A stretch of 64,000 nt of DNA, taken from Protonemura montana (lineage: Eukaryota > Arthropoda > Insecta > Plecoptera > Nemouridae). Of the stretch, positions 11,041 to 25,110 are shown piece by piece (within the stretch, counting starts at the first letter, position 1; each line of letters begins with the position of its first letter). The stretch covers positions 23,899,076 to 23,963,075 of the forward strand of contig OX387604.1 of NCBI GenBank assembly GCA_947568835.1, given 5' to 3'. The position numbers and the translations under genes are program-made. The notes below the pieces were generated by a model that saw only the letters and a program-made list of their open reading frames with translations, was not told the origin of the DNA and searched no databases.

Positions 11041-13720
11041 TATGTCACCTTGCTATATTTTAAGCCGTTTTGTAGAAGATGTTAAAAGTATTTTACAAAC
11101 CGATATATACTGAATGGTTTCACGATAACGGCTAGTATCATGACCTGTAATCAATTAAATAAGGTGTTATTATATACATCTTTTCGCAACGGGTATCAAT
11201 GTACGGATTTTTTAAAGATATTATTCTCTGGTAATTTAACAAATATTTAATGAATCCACGAATTTTTGAATTTTTCCTCTTGATTAATAATTGGTATGTT
11301 TCGGAAGTTCTGTTCCTTCTATTAACACCAATACAGAAAATCTATTGCAGAGCAACACAAACCTTTCTGTGGGTTATGTGCAAGGTTGCAATTATCTTCG
11401 AATCGCCTCTGATTATGAAATCAATAAACCAGTACGTGGGTTTTAACTAGAGAACTTCTTCAGTTCCTTGTAAAAACATACTAACGAAAGTTTCTTCTTC
11501 CTTTCGCAAGAAAATATACAAAAATTTAGAGATATTTACAGACGATGTATTTATCTTGTAGTATTTATTTTATCCACATAAACATGTGTTTATTTAAGAC
11601 GACAATGATAAGCTAAAATAGTGTAAGGCAGTGTCACTGCAATGTCATTTCAATTATCTGTATTGCAACTCCACATGCAGATTGCAAGCTCAATAAAACA
11701 TATTTTTTTGAGTCTTTTGGGCAGGTCGCTCTAGCAGTCCTACCAAGGTTTATGATCTTTTTCAAATAATTGACCTTTGGTTGTTAGTGGTTAAGTGCAC
11801 TCAGTGATAATCCATCACAATTATTACCAATTAATTCAGAGGATGCATTACGCATGTTTTTTTCAGCATTTGCAATTGTTATCAATTAATCGTAGGTGTT
11901 TGTGCATTTTTTACATTTCTGGTTTGTGGACTCACATATATGGGCCATGTTCACATTGTGTTGAAATTCTCCAATTTAATTCAATAAATTCATATTGTTG
12001 TGTTTCTGATTTATGATCGTTGCTTTCGCAAATAAGGTAAACGTGCACCGGACTTAAAACATTGAAAATTTATCGGTATTTTATTCAAACGTGGAAATAT
12101 ATACGCACAACTTAATGAGCGTCCTGGAAAGCAAGTATTTGTGGAAGAATATGTTCTATTCTCATTTATAAACAGTCTCATCACACACATGGATCTCTTT
12201 TAATTTAATTAAACTTGAACATCAACTGCGACTTGACATTCGCCTGCTTATCGTTCTGGGCAGAAAGATGTCACAATATATCAGGTGGTCAGATCTATTT
12301 TTCCATCGTTTTTATCCTCTACCAGGAAGATCCATTATTGATCACTTTCAGTGTTCAGTATTCTTTTACCAAACACCTACCAGTCGCGCGCGCCGTTCAC
12401 CGGCATCGACGGTACAAATTGGCACTTCTCTGAACCGAGCGGCGACTTTGGTTTTGTCGATTTAGTCCCTTAAGTTTATAAAGATGCTTGTCTTTCTAAA
12501 TTGTCTAACTTCAAGCACTTCATGTGCTCTTGATATTGATTCGTTATTTTAATAACTTGTTTCTATAATTTGCTCTATAATATAAGTTGAAGTCTGAGGT
12601 TTGATAATACGACAACCTCACGTATCTTATGTGAAAGTATTAAAAATAACGAAATATTGTTATTTGATGACTTACTTCATCAGTTTGGTCATGCTACTCA
12701 AGTAAGCTGTCTTACCTGATACAACGGGTCTTGTTTTAAAGCTACAATTATTAATTGCGATTTAAAGTCCTCGTCCTGGAGAGTGAAGCAAGACGTAAAA
12801 AAATTTTTTTTTAAGTATCATAACTATTTCTATTGAGACGCATACAAATCCAGTGTTTCATACAAAGCAAGAGAAGAAGAGAAAATTTAGCAAACAGCTT
12901 CTCACAAGTACAATCACATCGATCATTTACCTTTATTCCTACCTTCTTTATTTACCTTTATGCTTGTTTTCAATATTCTGAGGGTTTTTTGGTGTAAAGT
13001 ACAGTCCTCTCAAAGTTTTTCTTATAAAAACACGAAGGTCTAATTTTTCTTTTCTTGTGGTTTAAAATATTACCAATCGCAGTTATAATTTTTTGAGAAA
13101 TGTTGATTATTACTTGGCGTGTACTTTACACAGTTTCGTTGCGTTTTTATTTAATACGCTTTTACACTCTAAAACCATTACCATTTAAATAAATAACTTA
13201 AAAAAAAAGTTGGGTATCAGGAAAAGATCGCACCAAACAAATACCCTTTATATTTATTTATTCCACGTGAAGAATATACACAAAAGTCTTCAAGTTTCAG
13301 AGTTTTACTTGCAAGTAATTTATTAGACTTGCTTGGTTATGGAATTCCAACGTTTATGAAGTTTTTATAAGTACTTTAAATTTTAAATGGACATATATTT
13401 TAGCAAACATAAATTAAGTAAATCCAAAATGCTATGCTCGACTTTCTTAACGTGAATTGTCGTATAAATCACTGATTTTTTTTAATAATATTTATCTAAA
13501 TACAAAGGTTTTTAGACATATTGCCTAATAGGGACATTGCTTTGTTTTAAATGATTATTTAATATTGAAAGAATTTTATCCATCGATATAAACTGAATGG
13601 TTTAACGATTACGACTTGAATCATGACCTGTAATCCAGTTAGTTAGGTGTTATAATATACATAATTTTGCAACGGGTCTCATAGTTGGATTATTTACAGA
13701 TAGTATTCTCTAGAAATTCC
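11041..13720. repeat. Array partial copy to the right of the retroelement
   Basis: 11041 joins the unit at the position equivalent to about 5083 in copy 1, so the material just left (5083-6720) and just right (11041-12190) of the minisatellite/retroelement block is homologous. It then continues through the closing module (about 12000-12200), a hairpin block at 12391, and from 13026 a segment that matches the first 700 bases of the window. Near 13718 it jumps directly to sequence equivalent to about 1178. Confidence 0.7.
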
Positions 13721-16700
13721 GAGGTTTGATAATACGACAACCTCACGTATCTCTTATGAAAGTATTAAAAATGATAACATATTGTCATTTGTTGACCAAC
13801 TTAATCAGTTTGGTCATGCTACTCAAGTATGCTGTCTTACCTGCTACAACGGATCTTGTTTTAAAGCTACAATTATTAATTGCGATTTAAAGTCCTCGTC
13901 CTGCAGAGTGAAGCAAGACGTAAAAAAAATTTATAAAAGTTTTATAACTATTTCTATTGAGACGCATTCAAATCCAGTGTATCATACAAAGCAAGGGGAG
14001 ATGAGAAAATTTAGCAAACAGCTTCTTACAAGTACAATCACAACTATCATTTACCTAAATGCTTGTTTTCAATATTCTGAGGGTTTTTTGGTGTATAACA
14101 GTCCTTTCAAAGTCTTTCTTATGAAAACACTAAGGTCTAATTTTTCTTTTGTTGTGGTTTAAGCTATTACCCATCGCAGTTATAATTTTTTCAGAAACGT
14201 TGTTTTTTACTTGGCGTGTACTTGCGTTTAATAAACTTTACACAGTTTCGTTGCGTTTTAATTTAATGAGCTTTTAAACTCTTTAAATATTTCCACAAAA
14301 ATAAAAAGCTTGAAAAAAAAAAGTTGGGTTTCAGCAAAAGAACGCACCAAACAATTGTCCTTTATATTCACTAGCTAGATTTGATTTTCTTAAAGTTCTA
14401 GTACGTTTTATGAACATTTTATTTTTTAAATGGACAAATATTTGAGCAAGCATAAATAAAGTCAATCGAATGTGCTATTGCTAAGGCACGACTTTCTGAC
14501 TGTGCATTTTCGGATAAATCACAGATTTGTCTTATTTTATTATTCTTGATACCAAGGTTCTAAGGGATACTGCCTTTAGAGACATTGCTCTGTTTAAAGT
14601 GGTTTTCCTGAAGATGTTTAAAGTATTTTACTCATCAATCTTAACTGCATGGTTTATCGATAAACACCTGTAATAATGTTAGTTAGGTGTTATAATATTT
14701 ATCATTTTGCAACGGGTATCAATGGTTGAATTATTTACAGATATTATTCAGTAGAAATTAATAAAAAAATTGATGAATCCAAGAGTTTTTAAATATTTTC
14801 TCTGTATTAATAATTAGTATGTTTTGGAAGTTCTGTACCTTCTATCACCATCAATCCAGAAAATCTATTGCAGAGCAACACTTATCTCTATGTGGATTAT
14901 GTGCAAGGTTGCAACTATCATTGAATCGCCTCTGATAGTGAAATTAAAACACCAGTACGAGGTTTTTTACTATACTCCTTCTTCGGGTCCTTTTGAAAAC
15001 GTACTAACGAGGGTTTCTTTTACCCTTTGTAAAAAAATAATAAAAATGTAGAAATATTTACATACGATGTATTTATTTTTAAGAAGAAGTCTATTGGAGA
15101 ATTTCTGGTTCCTCATCTTTCGTTTATTATCATGATATTATTTACATTAACAAGCGTTTATTTAATGCTAAAAAAATAGGCTTAAAAGGTGTAAGGCAGT
15201 GACAGTGTCAATGCATTATTATTTCGACAACTCCAAATGCAACATTGCAAACTATATAAAACATGGTTTTCTATGTTTTTTGGGCAGATTGCTCTAGCAG
15301 TCAAACTAAGGTTTATGAGTTTCTTAACATTTTTGACCTTTGGTTTCAAATAGTAAAATGCATTTAGTGATAAGCTATCACAATTATTAAAAATGTGTTC
15401 AGTATTCTTTTCAAAAACACCCACTAGTTGCAAGCGCCGTTCACCGGCCTCGACGGTACATATTGGTACTTCTCTGAACCGAACGGCGACTTTGGTTAAG
15501 TCGATTTTGTCGCTCAACTTTATAAAGATGCTTGTTTTTGTAAAATTTCAAACTCTAAGCACTTCATGTGCTCTAGATTTTTATTCGTTATTTTCATAAC
15601 TTGTTTCTGACATTTTTTAAGAATTTTTTGTCATTTTTCAGTAAACGGAAAATGTTCGTTTTCTTTTTTTCATCAATATCATTTTAAATCTGAGGTGTGA
15701 TAATACGACAACCTCACGCATTTTTAGTAAAAGTATTAAAAAAATGACGAAATATTGTCATTTGTTGACTAACTTCTTCAGTTTGGTCATGCTACTCAAG
15801 TATGCTGTCTTACCTGATACAACGGGTCTTGTTTTTAAGCTACAATTATTAAGTGCAATTTAAAGTCCTTGTCCTGGAGAGTGAAGCAAGACGTAAAAAA
15901 AATATTTTTAAAAGTATTTTAACTATTTCTATTGAGAAGCATACAGATCCAGTGTATCATACAAGGCAAGAAAAGAAGAGAAAATGTAGCAAACAGCTTC
16001 TCACAAGTACAATCACAACAATCATTTACCTTTATGCTTGTTTTCAATATTCTGAGGGTTTTTTGGTATAAAGTACAGTCCTTTCAAAGTCTTTTTTAAG
16101 AAAACACTAAGGTCTAATTTTTCTTATGTCGTGGTTTAAAATATTACCAATCTACAATACAAAATATTACAATATTTGTACTTGGCGTGTACTTGCGTAT
16201 ACAACACTTTACACAGTTTCGTTGCGTTTTAATTTAATAAGCTGTTACACTCTTAAACCATTTCCATGTAAAAAAAATTACTTAAAAAAAATAGTTGGGT
16301 ATCAGGAAAAGATCGCACTAAACAAATACCCTTTATATTTATTTATTCCACGTGAAAAATATCTCCAAAAGTCGTTAAGTTATAAAGAATAACTTGCAAG
16401 ATATTTATTTAACTTGATTAATTATGAAATTCTAACTTTTATGAAGGTTTATAAATACTTTTTTTTTTTAAATGGATACATATTTTAGCAAGCATAAATT
16501 AAGTAAATCCAAAGTGCTATGCTCGACTTTCTTAACGTGCATTTTCGTATAAATTACTGATTTTTTTTTTAATAATATTTATCTTAATACAAAGGTTTTA
16601 TAAATATATTGTCTAATAGGGACATTGCTCTGTATAAAGTGGTGTTTTTGAAGATGTTGAAAGTATTTTATCCATCAATATAAACTGACAGGTTGAACGA

Positions 16701-19415
16701 TAACGCCTAGTATTATGACCTATAATCAAGTTAATTAGGTGTTATAATAAACATCATTTTGCAACGTTCTCAATGGTTGGATTATTAACATATGTTATTC
16801 TCTGGTGATTTAAAAAGAATTTGAAGAATCCACGGGATTTTTAATTTTGTTTTTAATTTTTTTAATTATTAACAAAAATTATCACTTTATTCAGGTCAAC
16901 AAGAGAACTTGATTTAATGCACTGGAGTCCAGGAGTTTATTTGCATTATTTTCCAGTTGAATTATTAAATTAAAGTTCTTTCTTATTTAGAAATCGTTTT
17001 TTGTGCAGTATGAACTTTGGACGTATTGACTTATTAATTTTTGGAACTCAATTTGGTCAAATACCTGGGTATTTTTAACTGGTTTTCAATCGGTCCACTA
17101 CTAGCAGTCACTGGTTAGGTAATTGGTGTTTTAACTTGTGGCTAAAATGACATAAGTAGTGTTCATATCCCAAGTCTTTGATACTTGAAAGTTGAACTGG
17201 GAATTGTTATCGGAATGTAATAGGTGTGATCTCATATTTACTTGATACATTTCATAGAGCTGAGGAAACGTTTTATAATACGCTTAGAGTCGTTATCTTC
17301 TTAGCGTCTGTTTAAAGTAAATATTAAACTGGAGGAAGAAAACTTATGCTGGCTCTTAACAAAAAATTATGACTTGCATTAGCGGGAGACCTCGTATACA
17401 CTTCCTTGCTAAACTAAAGCGTGTGTAAAGAAATTTGTTTTGGAAGTAGAGTTTGCAGCCTAAACCAGGATATCTTAGATATCCAGTATTTCCCTGAAAA
17501 AAAATTCTTCACAAACAACGGCAAACGAACCACGGAAAAAGGGTTCTTTTCGTATTTATCACAGTCTCTTTGGTGTTTTATCAATCTTATTTCCACGATA
17601 TTTAGGGAAAATAACCGTATTGGGACCTTGCTATGTTTAAAATGGTTTTCTAAAAGTTGTTTAAATTGTTTTATCCATCGAAATAAAATGAATGGTTCAA
17701 CGATAACGACTAGTATCATGACCTGTAATCAAGCTAGTAAGGTGTTATAATATACACCTACCAGTCGCGAGGGCCGTTCACCGGCATCGACGGTACATAT
17801 TGGCACTACTTTGAACCGAACGGCGACTTTAGTTAAGTCGATTTCGTCCCTAAAGTTTATTAAGATGCTTGTTTTTCTAAGGTGTCAAATTTAAGCGTTT
17901 CATGTGCTATTGATTTCGATTCGTTATCTTAATAACTTGTTTCTATAATTTTCTAAGAATTTTTTGTTATTTTTCAGTTTTTGGAAAATATTTGGTTTTT
18001 TTTATCGATACTATTGAAAGTCTGAGGTGTGATAATACGACAACTCCACGCATCTTATGTGAAAGCATAAAAAATTATGAAATATTGTAATTTGTTGACT
18101 AACTTCTTCAGTTTGGTCATGCTACTCAAGTATGCTGTCTTTTTGCAACGGGTTTTAATGGTTTGATTATTAATAGACGTTATTCTCTGGTAATTTAGAT
18201 AATATTTAATAAATCCACGAGTTTTTTAATTTTTCCTCTTTATTATAAATTGGTATGGATCCGAAAGTTCTGTTCCTGCTATCACCATCAGTCCAGAAAA
18301 TCTATTGCAGAGCAACAGTAAACTTTCTGTGCGTTATGTGCAAGGCTGCAATTATCTTTGAATTGCCTCTGATTATGAAACTAAAACACCAGTACAAGGG
18401 TTTGAACTAGACTCCTTCTTCAAATCCTTGTGTAAACGTACTGACGAGAGTTTCTTCTGCCTTTCGTAGGAAGAAAATAATAATAAGAAATATTTACAGA
18501 CGGTGTATTTATTTCGTGGGATAATTCTATTGAAGAATTTCTTGTTTATTATCTATGTTATAATAGAATGCTATTATCCACATAAACAAAAGTATGTTTA
18601 GGGTAAAAACAATATCTTTAAAAGCATAAATCAGTGTCACTATCGTATTATTTAAATTCTCTGGAGTGCAACATTGCAAGCTAGAAGAGACATAGTTTTC
18701 TATGTTTTTTTTGGGCAGGTCGCTCTTGCAGTCATACCAAGGTTTATGAATTTTTTTTTACATTTTTGACATTTGGTTTCAAGTGGTGAAGTGCACTAAG
18801 TAATAATCCATCACAATTATGACCAATTAATTCAGAGGATGCATTACGCACGTTTTTTCCAGCATTTGCAATTTTTATCAATTAATTGTGGGTGTATGTG
18901 CATTTTTACATTTCTAGTTTGTGATCTCACATTTATGATCCATGTTCACATTGTGTTGAAATCCTCCAATTTAATTCAATAATTTCATATTGTAGTGTTT
19001 TCACACATTTATGATCATTGCTTTCGCAAATAAGGTAAAAATGCACCGGACTTTAAACATTGAAAATTTATCGGTATTTTATTCAAACGTAGAAAAATAT
19101 ACGCATAACTAAATGAGCGTCCTGAAAAGCAAGTATTTGTGGAAAAATGTGTTCTTTTCTCATTTAAGAACAGTCTCATCACACACATGGATCCCTTTTA
19201 ATTAAATTAAACTTGAACATCAACTGTGACTTGACATTCGCCTGCTTATCGTTCTGGGCAGAAAGATGTCACAATATATCAGGTGGTCAGATATATTTTT
19301 CCATCGTTTTTATCCTCAAATAGGAAGTTCCATCGTTGTTCACTTTCAGTGTTCAGTATTCTTTTACCAAACACCTGCCAGTCGCGTGCGCCGTTTACTG
19401 GCATCGACGGTACAA
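13720..19415. repeat. Array copy 2 (~5.7 kb)
   Basis: It is nearly collinear with copy 3 at an offset of about 5.69 kb and with copy 1 at about 12.54 kb. Hairpin blocks lie at 15435, 17772 and 19389. The boundaries are conventional, since a circularly permuted start would serve equally well. Short reading frames of 60-126 codons inside it are not preserved in all copies. Confidence 0.75.
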
Positions 19416-22400
19416 ATTGGCACTTCTCTGAACCGAACGGCGACTTTGGTTTAGTCGAATTAGTCCCTTAAGTTTATAAAGATGCTTGTCTTTCTAAATT
19501 GTCTAACTTCAAGCACTTCATGTGCTCTTGTTATTGATTCGTTATTTTAATAACTTGTTTCTATAATTTGCTCTATAATATAAGTTGAAGTCTGAGGTTT
19601 GATAATACGACAACCTCACGTATCTTATGTGAAAGTATTAAAAATGATAAAATTTTGGCATTTGTTGACTAACTTCTTCAGTTAGGTCATGCTACTCAAG
19701 TATGCTTTCTTACCTGCTACAACGGGTCTTGTTTTAAAGCTACAATTATTAATTGCGATTTAAAGTCCTCGTCCTGGAGAGTGAAGCAAGACGTAAAAAA
19801 TATATTTTTTGAAGTATAATAACTATTTCTTAAACAGCTTCTCACAAGTACAATCACAACTATCATTTACCTTTATTCCTACCTTCTTTATTTACCTTTA
19901 TTGCTTGTTTTTAATATTCTGAGGGTTTTAGCTTTACACAGTTTCGTTGCGTTTAATTTAATGAGCTTTTAAACTCTTAAAATATTTCCACAAAAATGAA
20001 TAACTTAAAAAAAAGGTTAGTTTCAGCAAAAGAACGCACCAAACAATTGTCCTTTATATTCACTAGCAAGATTCGATTTTCTTAACGTTCTAGTACGTTT
20101 TATGAACATTTTATTTTTTAAATGGACAAATATTTGAGCAAGCATAAATTAAGTCAATCTTATGTGCTATTGCTAAGGCACGACTTTCTGACTGTGCATT
20201 TTCGGATAAATCACAGATTTCTCTTTTTTTATTATTCTTGATACCAAGGTTCTAAGGGATATTGCCTTTAGAGACATTGCTCTGTTTAAAGTGGTTTTCC
20301 TGAAGGTGTTTAAAGTATTTTACTCATCAATCTAAACTGCATAGTTTATCGATAAACACCTGTAATATTGTTATTGATGTTTTAATAATATTTATCATTC
20401 TGCAACGGGTATCAATGGTTGAATTATTTACAGATATTATTCAGTAGAAATTAAAAAAAAATTTGATGAATCCAAGAGTTTTTAAATATTTTCTCTTTAT
20501 TAATAATTGGTATGTTTTGGAAGTTCTGTACCTTCTATCACCATCAATACAGAAAATCTATTGCAGAGCAACACTTATCTCTCTGTGGATTATGTGCAAG
20601 GTTGCAACTACCATTGAATCGCCTCTGATAGTGAAATTAAAACACCAGTACGCGGTTTTTTACTAAACTCCTTCTTCGGGTCCTTTTGAAAACGTACTAA
20701 CGAGGGTTTCTTTTACCCTTTGTAGGAAAAAATAATAAAAATGTAGAAATATTTACATACGATGTATTTATTTTTAAGAAGAATTCTATTGGAGAATTTC
20801 TGGTTCGTCATCTTTCGTTTATTATCATGATATTATTTACATTAACAGGCGTTTATTTAGTGCTAAAATAGTCGGCTTAAAAGGTGTAAGGCAGTAACAG
20901 TGTCAATGCATTATTATTTCGACAACTCCAAATGCAACATTGCAAACTATATAAAACATGGTTTTCTATGTTTTTTGGGCAGATTGCTCTAGCAGTCAAA
21001 CTAAGGTTTATGAGTTTCTTAACATTTTTGACCTTTGGTTTCAAATAGTAAAATGCATTTAGTGATAAGCTATCACAATTATTAAAAATGTGTTCAGTAT
21101 TCTTTTCAAAAACACCCACTAGTTGCAAGCGCCGTTCACCGGCCTCGACGGTACATATTGGTACTTCTCTGAACCGAACGGCGACTTTGGTTAAGTCGAT
21201 TTTGTCGCTCAACTTTATAAAGATGCTTGTTTTTGTAAAATTTCAAACTCCAAGCACTTCATGTGCTCTAGATTTTTATTCGTTATTTTCATAACTTGTT
21301 TCTGAAATTTTTTAAGAATTATTTGTCATTTTTCAGCAAACGGAAAATGTTCGTTTTCTTTTTTTCATCAATATCATTTAAAATCTGAGGTGTGATAATA
21401 CGACAACCTCACGCATTTTAAGTAAAAGTATTAAAAAAATGACGAAATATTGTCATTTGTTGACTAACTTCTTCAGTTTGGTCATGCTACTCAAGTATGC
21501 TGTCTTACCTGATACAACGGGTCTTGTTTTTAAGCTACAATTATTAAGTGCAATTTAAAGTCCTTGTCCTGGAGAGTGAAGCAAGACGTAGAAAATATAT
21601 TTTTAAAAGTATTTTAACGATTTCTATTGAGACGCATTCAAATCCAGTGTATCATACAAGGCAAGGGAAGAAGAGAAAATGTAGCAAACAGCTTCTCACA
21701 AGTACAATCACAACAATCATTTACCTTTATGCTTGTTTTCAATATTCTGAGGGTTTTTTGGTATAAAGTACAGTCCTTTCAAAGTCTTTTTTAAGAAAAC
21801 ACTAAGGTCTAATTTTTCTTATGTCGTAGTTTAAAATATTACCAATCGATATTATAATTTTTTTAGAAATGTTGATTATAACTTGGCGTGTACTTGCGTA
21901 TACAACACTTTACACAGTTTGCGTTTTAATTTAATAAGCTTTTACACTCTTAAACCATTTCCATTGTAAAAAAATTACTTCAAAAAAATAGTTGGGTATC
22001 AGGAAAAGATCGCACCAAACAAATACCCTTTATATTTATTTATTGCAGGTGAAAAATATCTCCAAAAGTCTCCAAGTTCTAGAGAATAATTTGCAAGTAA
22101 TTTATTTAACTTGCTTAATTATGAAATTCTAACGTTTATAAAGGTTTATAAATACTTCCTTTTTTAAATAGACACATATTTTAGCAAGCATCAATTAAGT
22201 AAATCCAAAATGCTATGCTCGACTTTCTTAACGTGCATTTTCGTATAAATTACTGATTTTTTTTTATTAATATTTATCTTAATACAAAGGTTTTATGAAT
22301 ATATTGTCTAATAGGGACATTGCTCTGTTTAAAGTGGTTTTCTTGAAGATGTTGAAAGTATTTTATCCATCAATATATACTGAAAGGTTGAACGATAACG

Positions 22401-25110
22401 CCTAGTATTATGACCTATAATCAAGTTAATTACGTGTTATAATATACATAATTTTGCAACGTTCTCAATGGTTGGATTATTAACATATATTATTCTCTGG
22501 TGATTTAAAAAGAATTTGAAGAATCCACGGGATTTTTAATTTTGTTTTAAATTTTTTTAATTATTAACAAAAATGATCACTTTATTCAGATCAACAAGAG
22601 AACTTGATTTAATGCACGGGAGTACAGGAGTTTGTTTGCATTTTTTCCAGTTGAATTATAAAATCAAAGTCCTTTCTTATTTTGAAATCGTTTTTTGTGC
22701 AGTATTTACTTTGGACGTATTGACTTATTAATTTTTGGAAATCAATGTGGTCAAATACCTGGGTATTTTTAACTGATTTTCAATCGGTCCACTACAAGCA
22801 GTCACTGGTTAGGTTATTGGTGTTTTAACTTGAAGCTAAAATGACATAAGTAGTGTTCATATCCCAAGTCTTTGATACTTGAAAGTTGAATTGCGAATTG
22901 TTATCGGAATGTAATAGGTGTGATCTCATATTTACTTGAAACATTTCATAGAGCTGAGGAAACGTTTTATAAGACGCTTAGAGTCGTTATCTTCTTAGCG
23001 TCTGTTTAAAGAAAATATTAAACTGGAGGAAGAAAACTTATGCTGGCTCTTAACAAAAAATCATGACTTGCATTAGCGGGAGACCTCGTATACACTTCCT
23101 TGCCAAACTAAAGCGTGTGTGAAGAAATTTGTTTTGGAAGTAGAGTTTGCAGCCTAAACCAGGATATCTTAGATATCCAGGATTTCCCTGAAAAAAAATT
23201 CTTCACAAACAACGGCAAACGAACCACGGAAAAAGGGTGCTTTTCGTATTTATCACAGTCCCTTAGGTGTTTTATCAATCTTATTTCCACGATATTTAGG
23301 GAAAATACCCGTATTGGGACTTTGCTATGTTTAAAATGGTTTTCTAGCAGTTGTTTAAATTGTTTTATCCATCGAAATAAATTGAAAGGTTCAACGATAA
23401 CGACTAGTATCATGACCTATAATTAAGCTAGTAAGGTGTTATAATATACACCTACCAGTCGCGAGGGCCGTTCACCGGCATCGATGGTACATATTGGCAC
23501 TACTTTGAACCGAACGGCGACTTTAGTTAAGTCGATTTCGTCCCTAAAGTTTAGAAAGATGCTTGTTTTTCTAAGGTGTCAAATTTAAGCGTTTCGTGTG
23601 CTCTTGATTTCCATTCGTTATGTTAATAACTTGTTTCTATAATTTTCTAAGAATTTTTTGTTATTTTTCAGTTTTTGGAAAATATTTGGTTTTTTTAATC
23701 GATACTATTTAAAGTCTGAGGTGTGATAATACGACAACTCCACGCATCTTATGTGAAAGCATAAAAAATGATGAAATATTGTAATTTGTTGACTAACTTC
23801 TTCAGTTTGGTGTTGCTACTCAAGGATGCTTTCTTTTTGCAACGGGTTTTAATGGTTTGATTATTAATAGACATTATTCTCTGGTAATTTAGATAATATT
23901 TAATAAATCCACGAGTTTTTTAATTTTTCCTCTTTATTATAAATTGGTATGGATCCGAAAGTTCTGTTCCTTCTATCGCCATCAGTCCAGAAAATCTATT
24001 GCAGAGCAACAGTAAACTTTCTGTGTGTGATGTGCAAGGCTGCAATTATCTTTGAATTGCCTCTGATTATGAAATTAAAAAACCAGTACAAGTGTTTTTA
24101 CTAGACTCCTTCTTCAGATCCTTGTGAAAACGTACTAACGAGGGTTTCTTCTGCCTTTCTTAGGAGGAAAATAATAATAAGAAATATTTACAGACGATGT
24201 ATTTATTTCGTGGGATAACTCTTTTGAAGAATTAGTTGTTTATTATCTGTGTTTTAATAGAATGCTATTATCCACATTAGCAAGTGCAACTTTTGGTGAA
24301 AATGCTAAGCTTAAAGAGTGTAAGTCAGTTTCACTATCATATCATTTTAATTATCTGTAGTGCAACTCCAAATGCAAAATTGCAAGGTAAATAAAACATA
24401 GTTTTCTATGTTTTTTGGGCAGGTCGCTCTAGCAGTCATACCAAGGTTTATGAGTTTTTTACATTTTTGAAATTTGGTTTCAAGTGGCTAAGTGCACTAA
24501 GTGATAATCCATCATAATTATTACCAATTAATTCAGAGGATGCATTACGCACGTTTCTTCCAGCATTTGCAATTTTGATCAATTAATCGTGGGTGTATCT
24601 GCATTTTTTACATTTTTGATCTGTGGTTTCATTTATATGGTATATGTTCACATTGTGTTTAACTTCTCCAATTTAATTCTATTAATTCAGATTGTTGTGT
24701 TTTTCACATTTATGATCGTTGCTTTCGCAAATACGAGAAATGTGCACCGGACTTTCATCATTCACAAATTATTACTTTTTTATTCAAAAGTGGAAATATA
24801 TACGCATAACTCAAAGAGCGTCCGTAAAACCAAGTTTTTCTGAAAGAATGTGTTCTTTTTTCACTTATGAACCGTTTCATTCACACACATGGATCCCTTT
24901 CAATTTTATTAAACTTTTACATCAACTGCGACTTGACAATCGCCTGATTATCGTTCTAGGCGGAAAGATGTTACAATATATCAGGTGGTCGGAGCCTTCT
25001 TTACCGAACACCTACCAGTCGCGTGCGCCGTTCACTGGCATCGACGGTACATATTGGCACTTCTCTGAACCGAACGGCGACTTTGGTTTAGTCGATTTAG
25101 TCCCTAAAAA
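19416..25110. repeat. Array copy 3 (~5.7 kb)
   Basis: It is collinear with copy 2. It differs by a deletion of roughly 150-180 bp near 19930 (the sequence jumps from the GAGGGTTTT segment to GCTTTACACAGTTTCG) and another of several tens of bases near 24990, just before the hairpin block at 25026. The hairpin block at 21130 is almost identical to the one at 15435. Confidence 0.75.
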
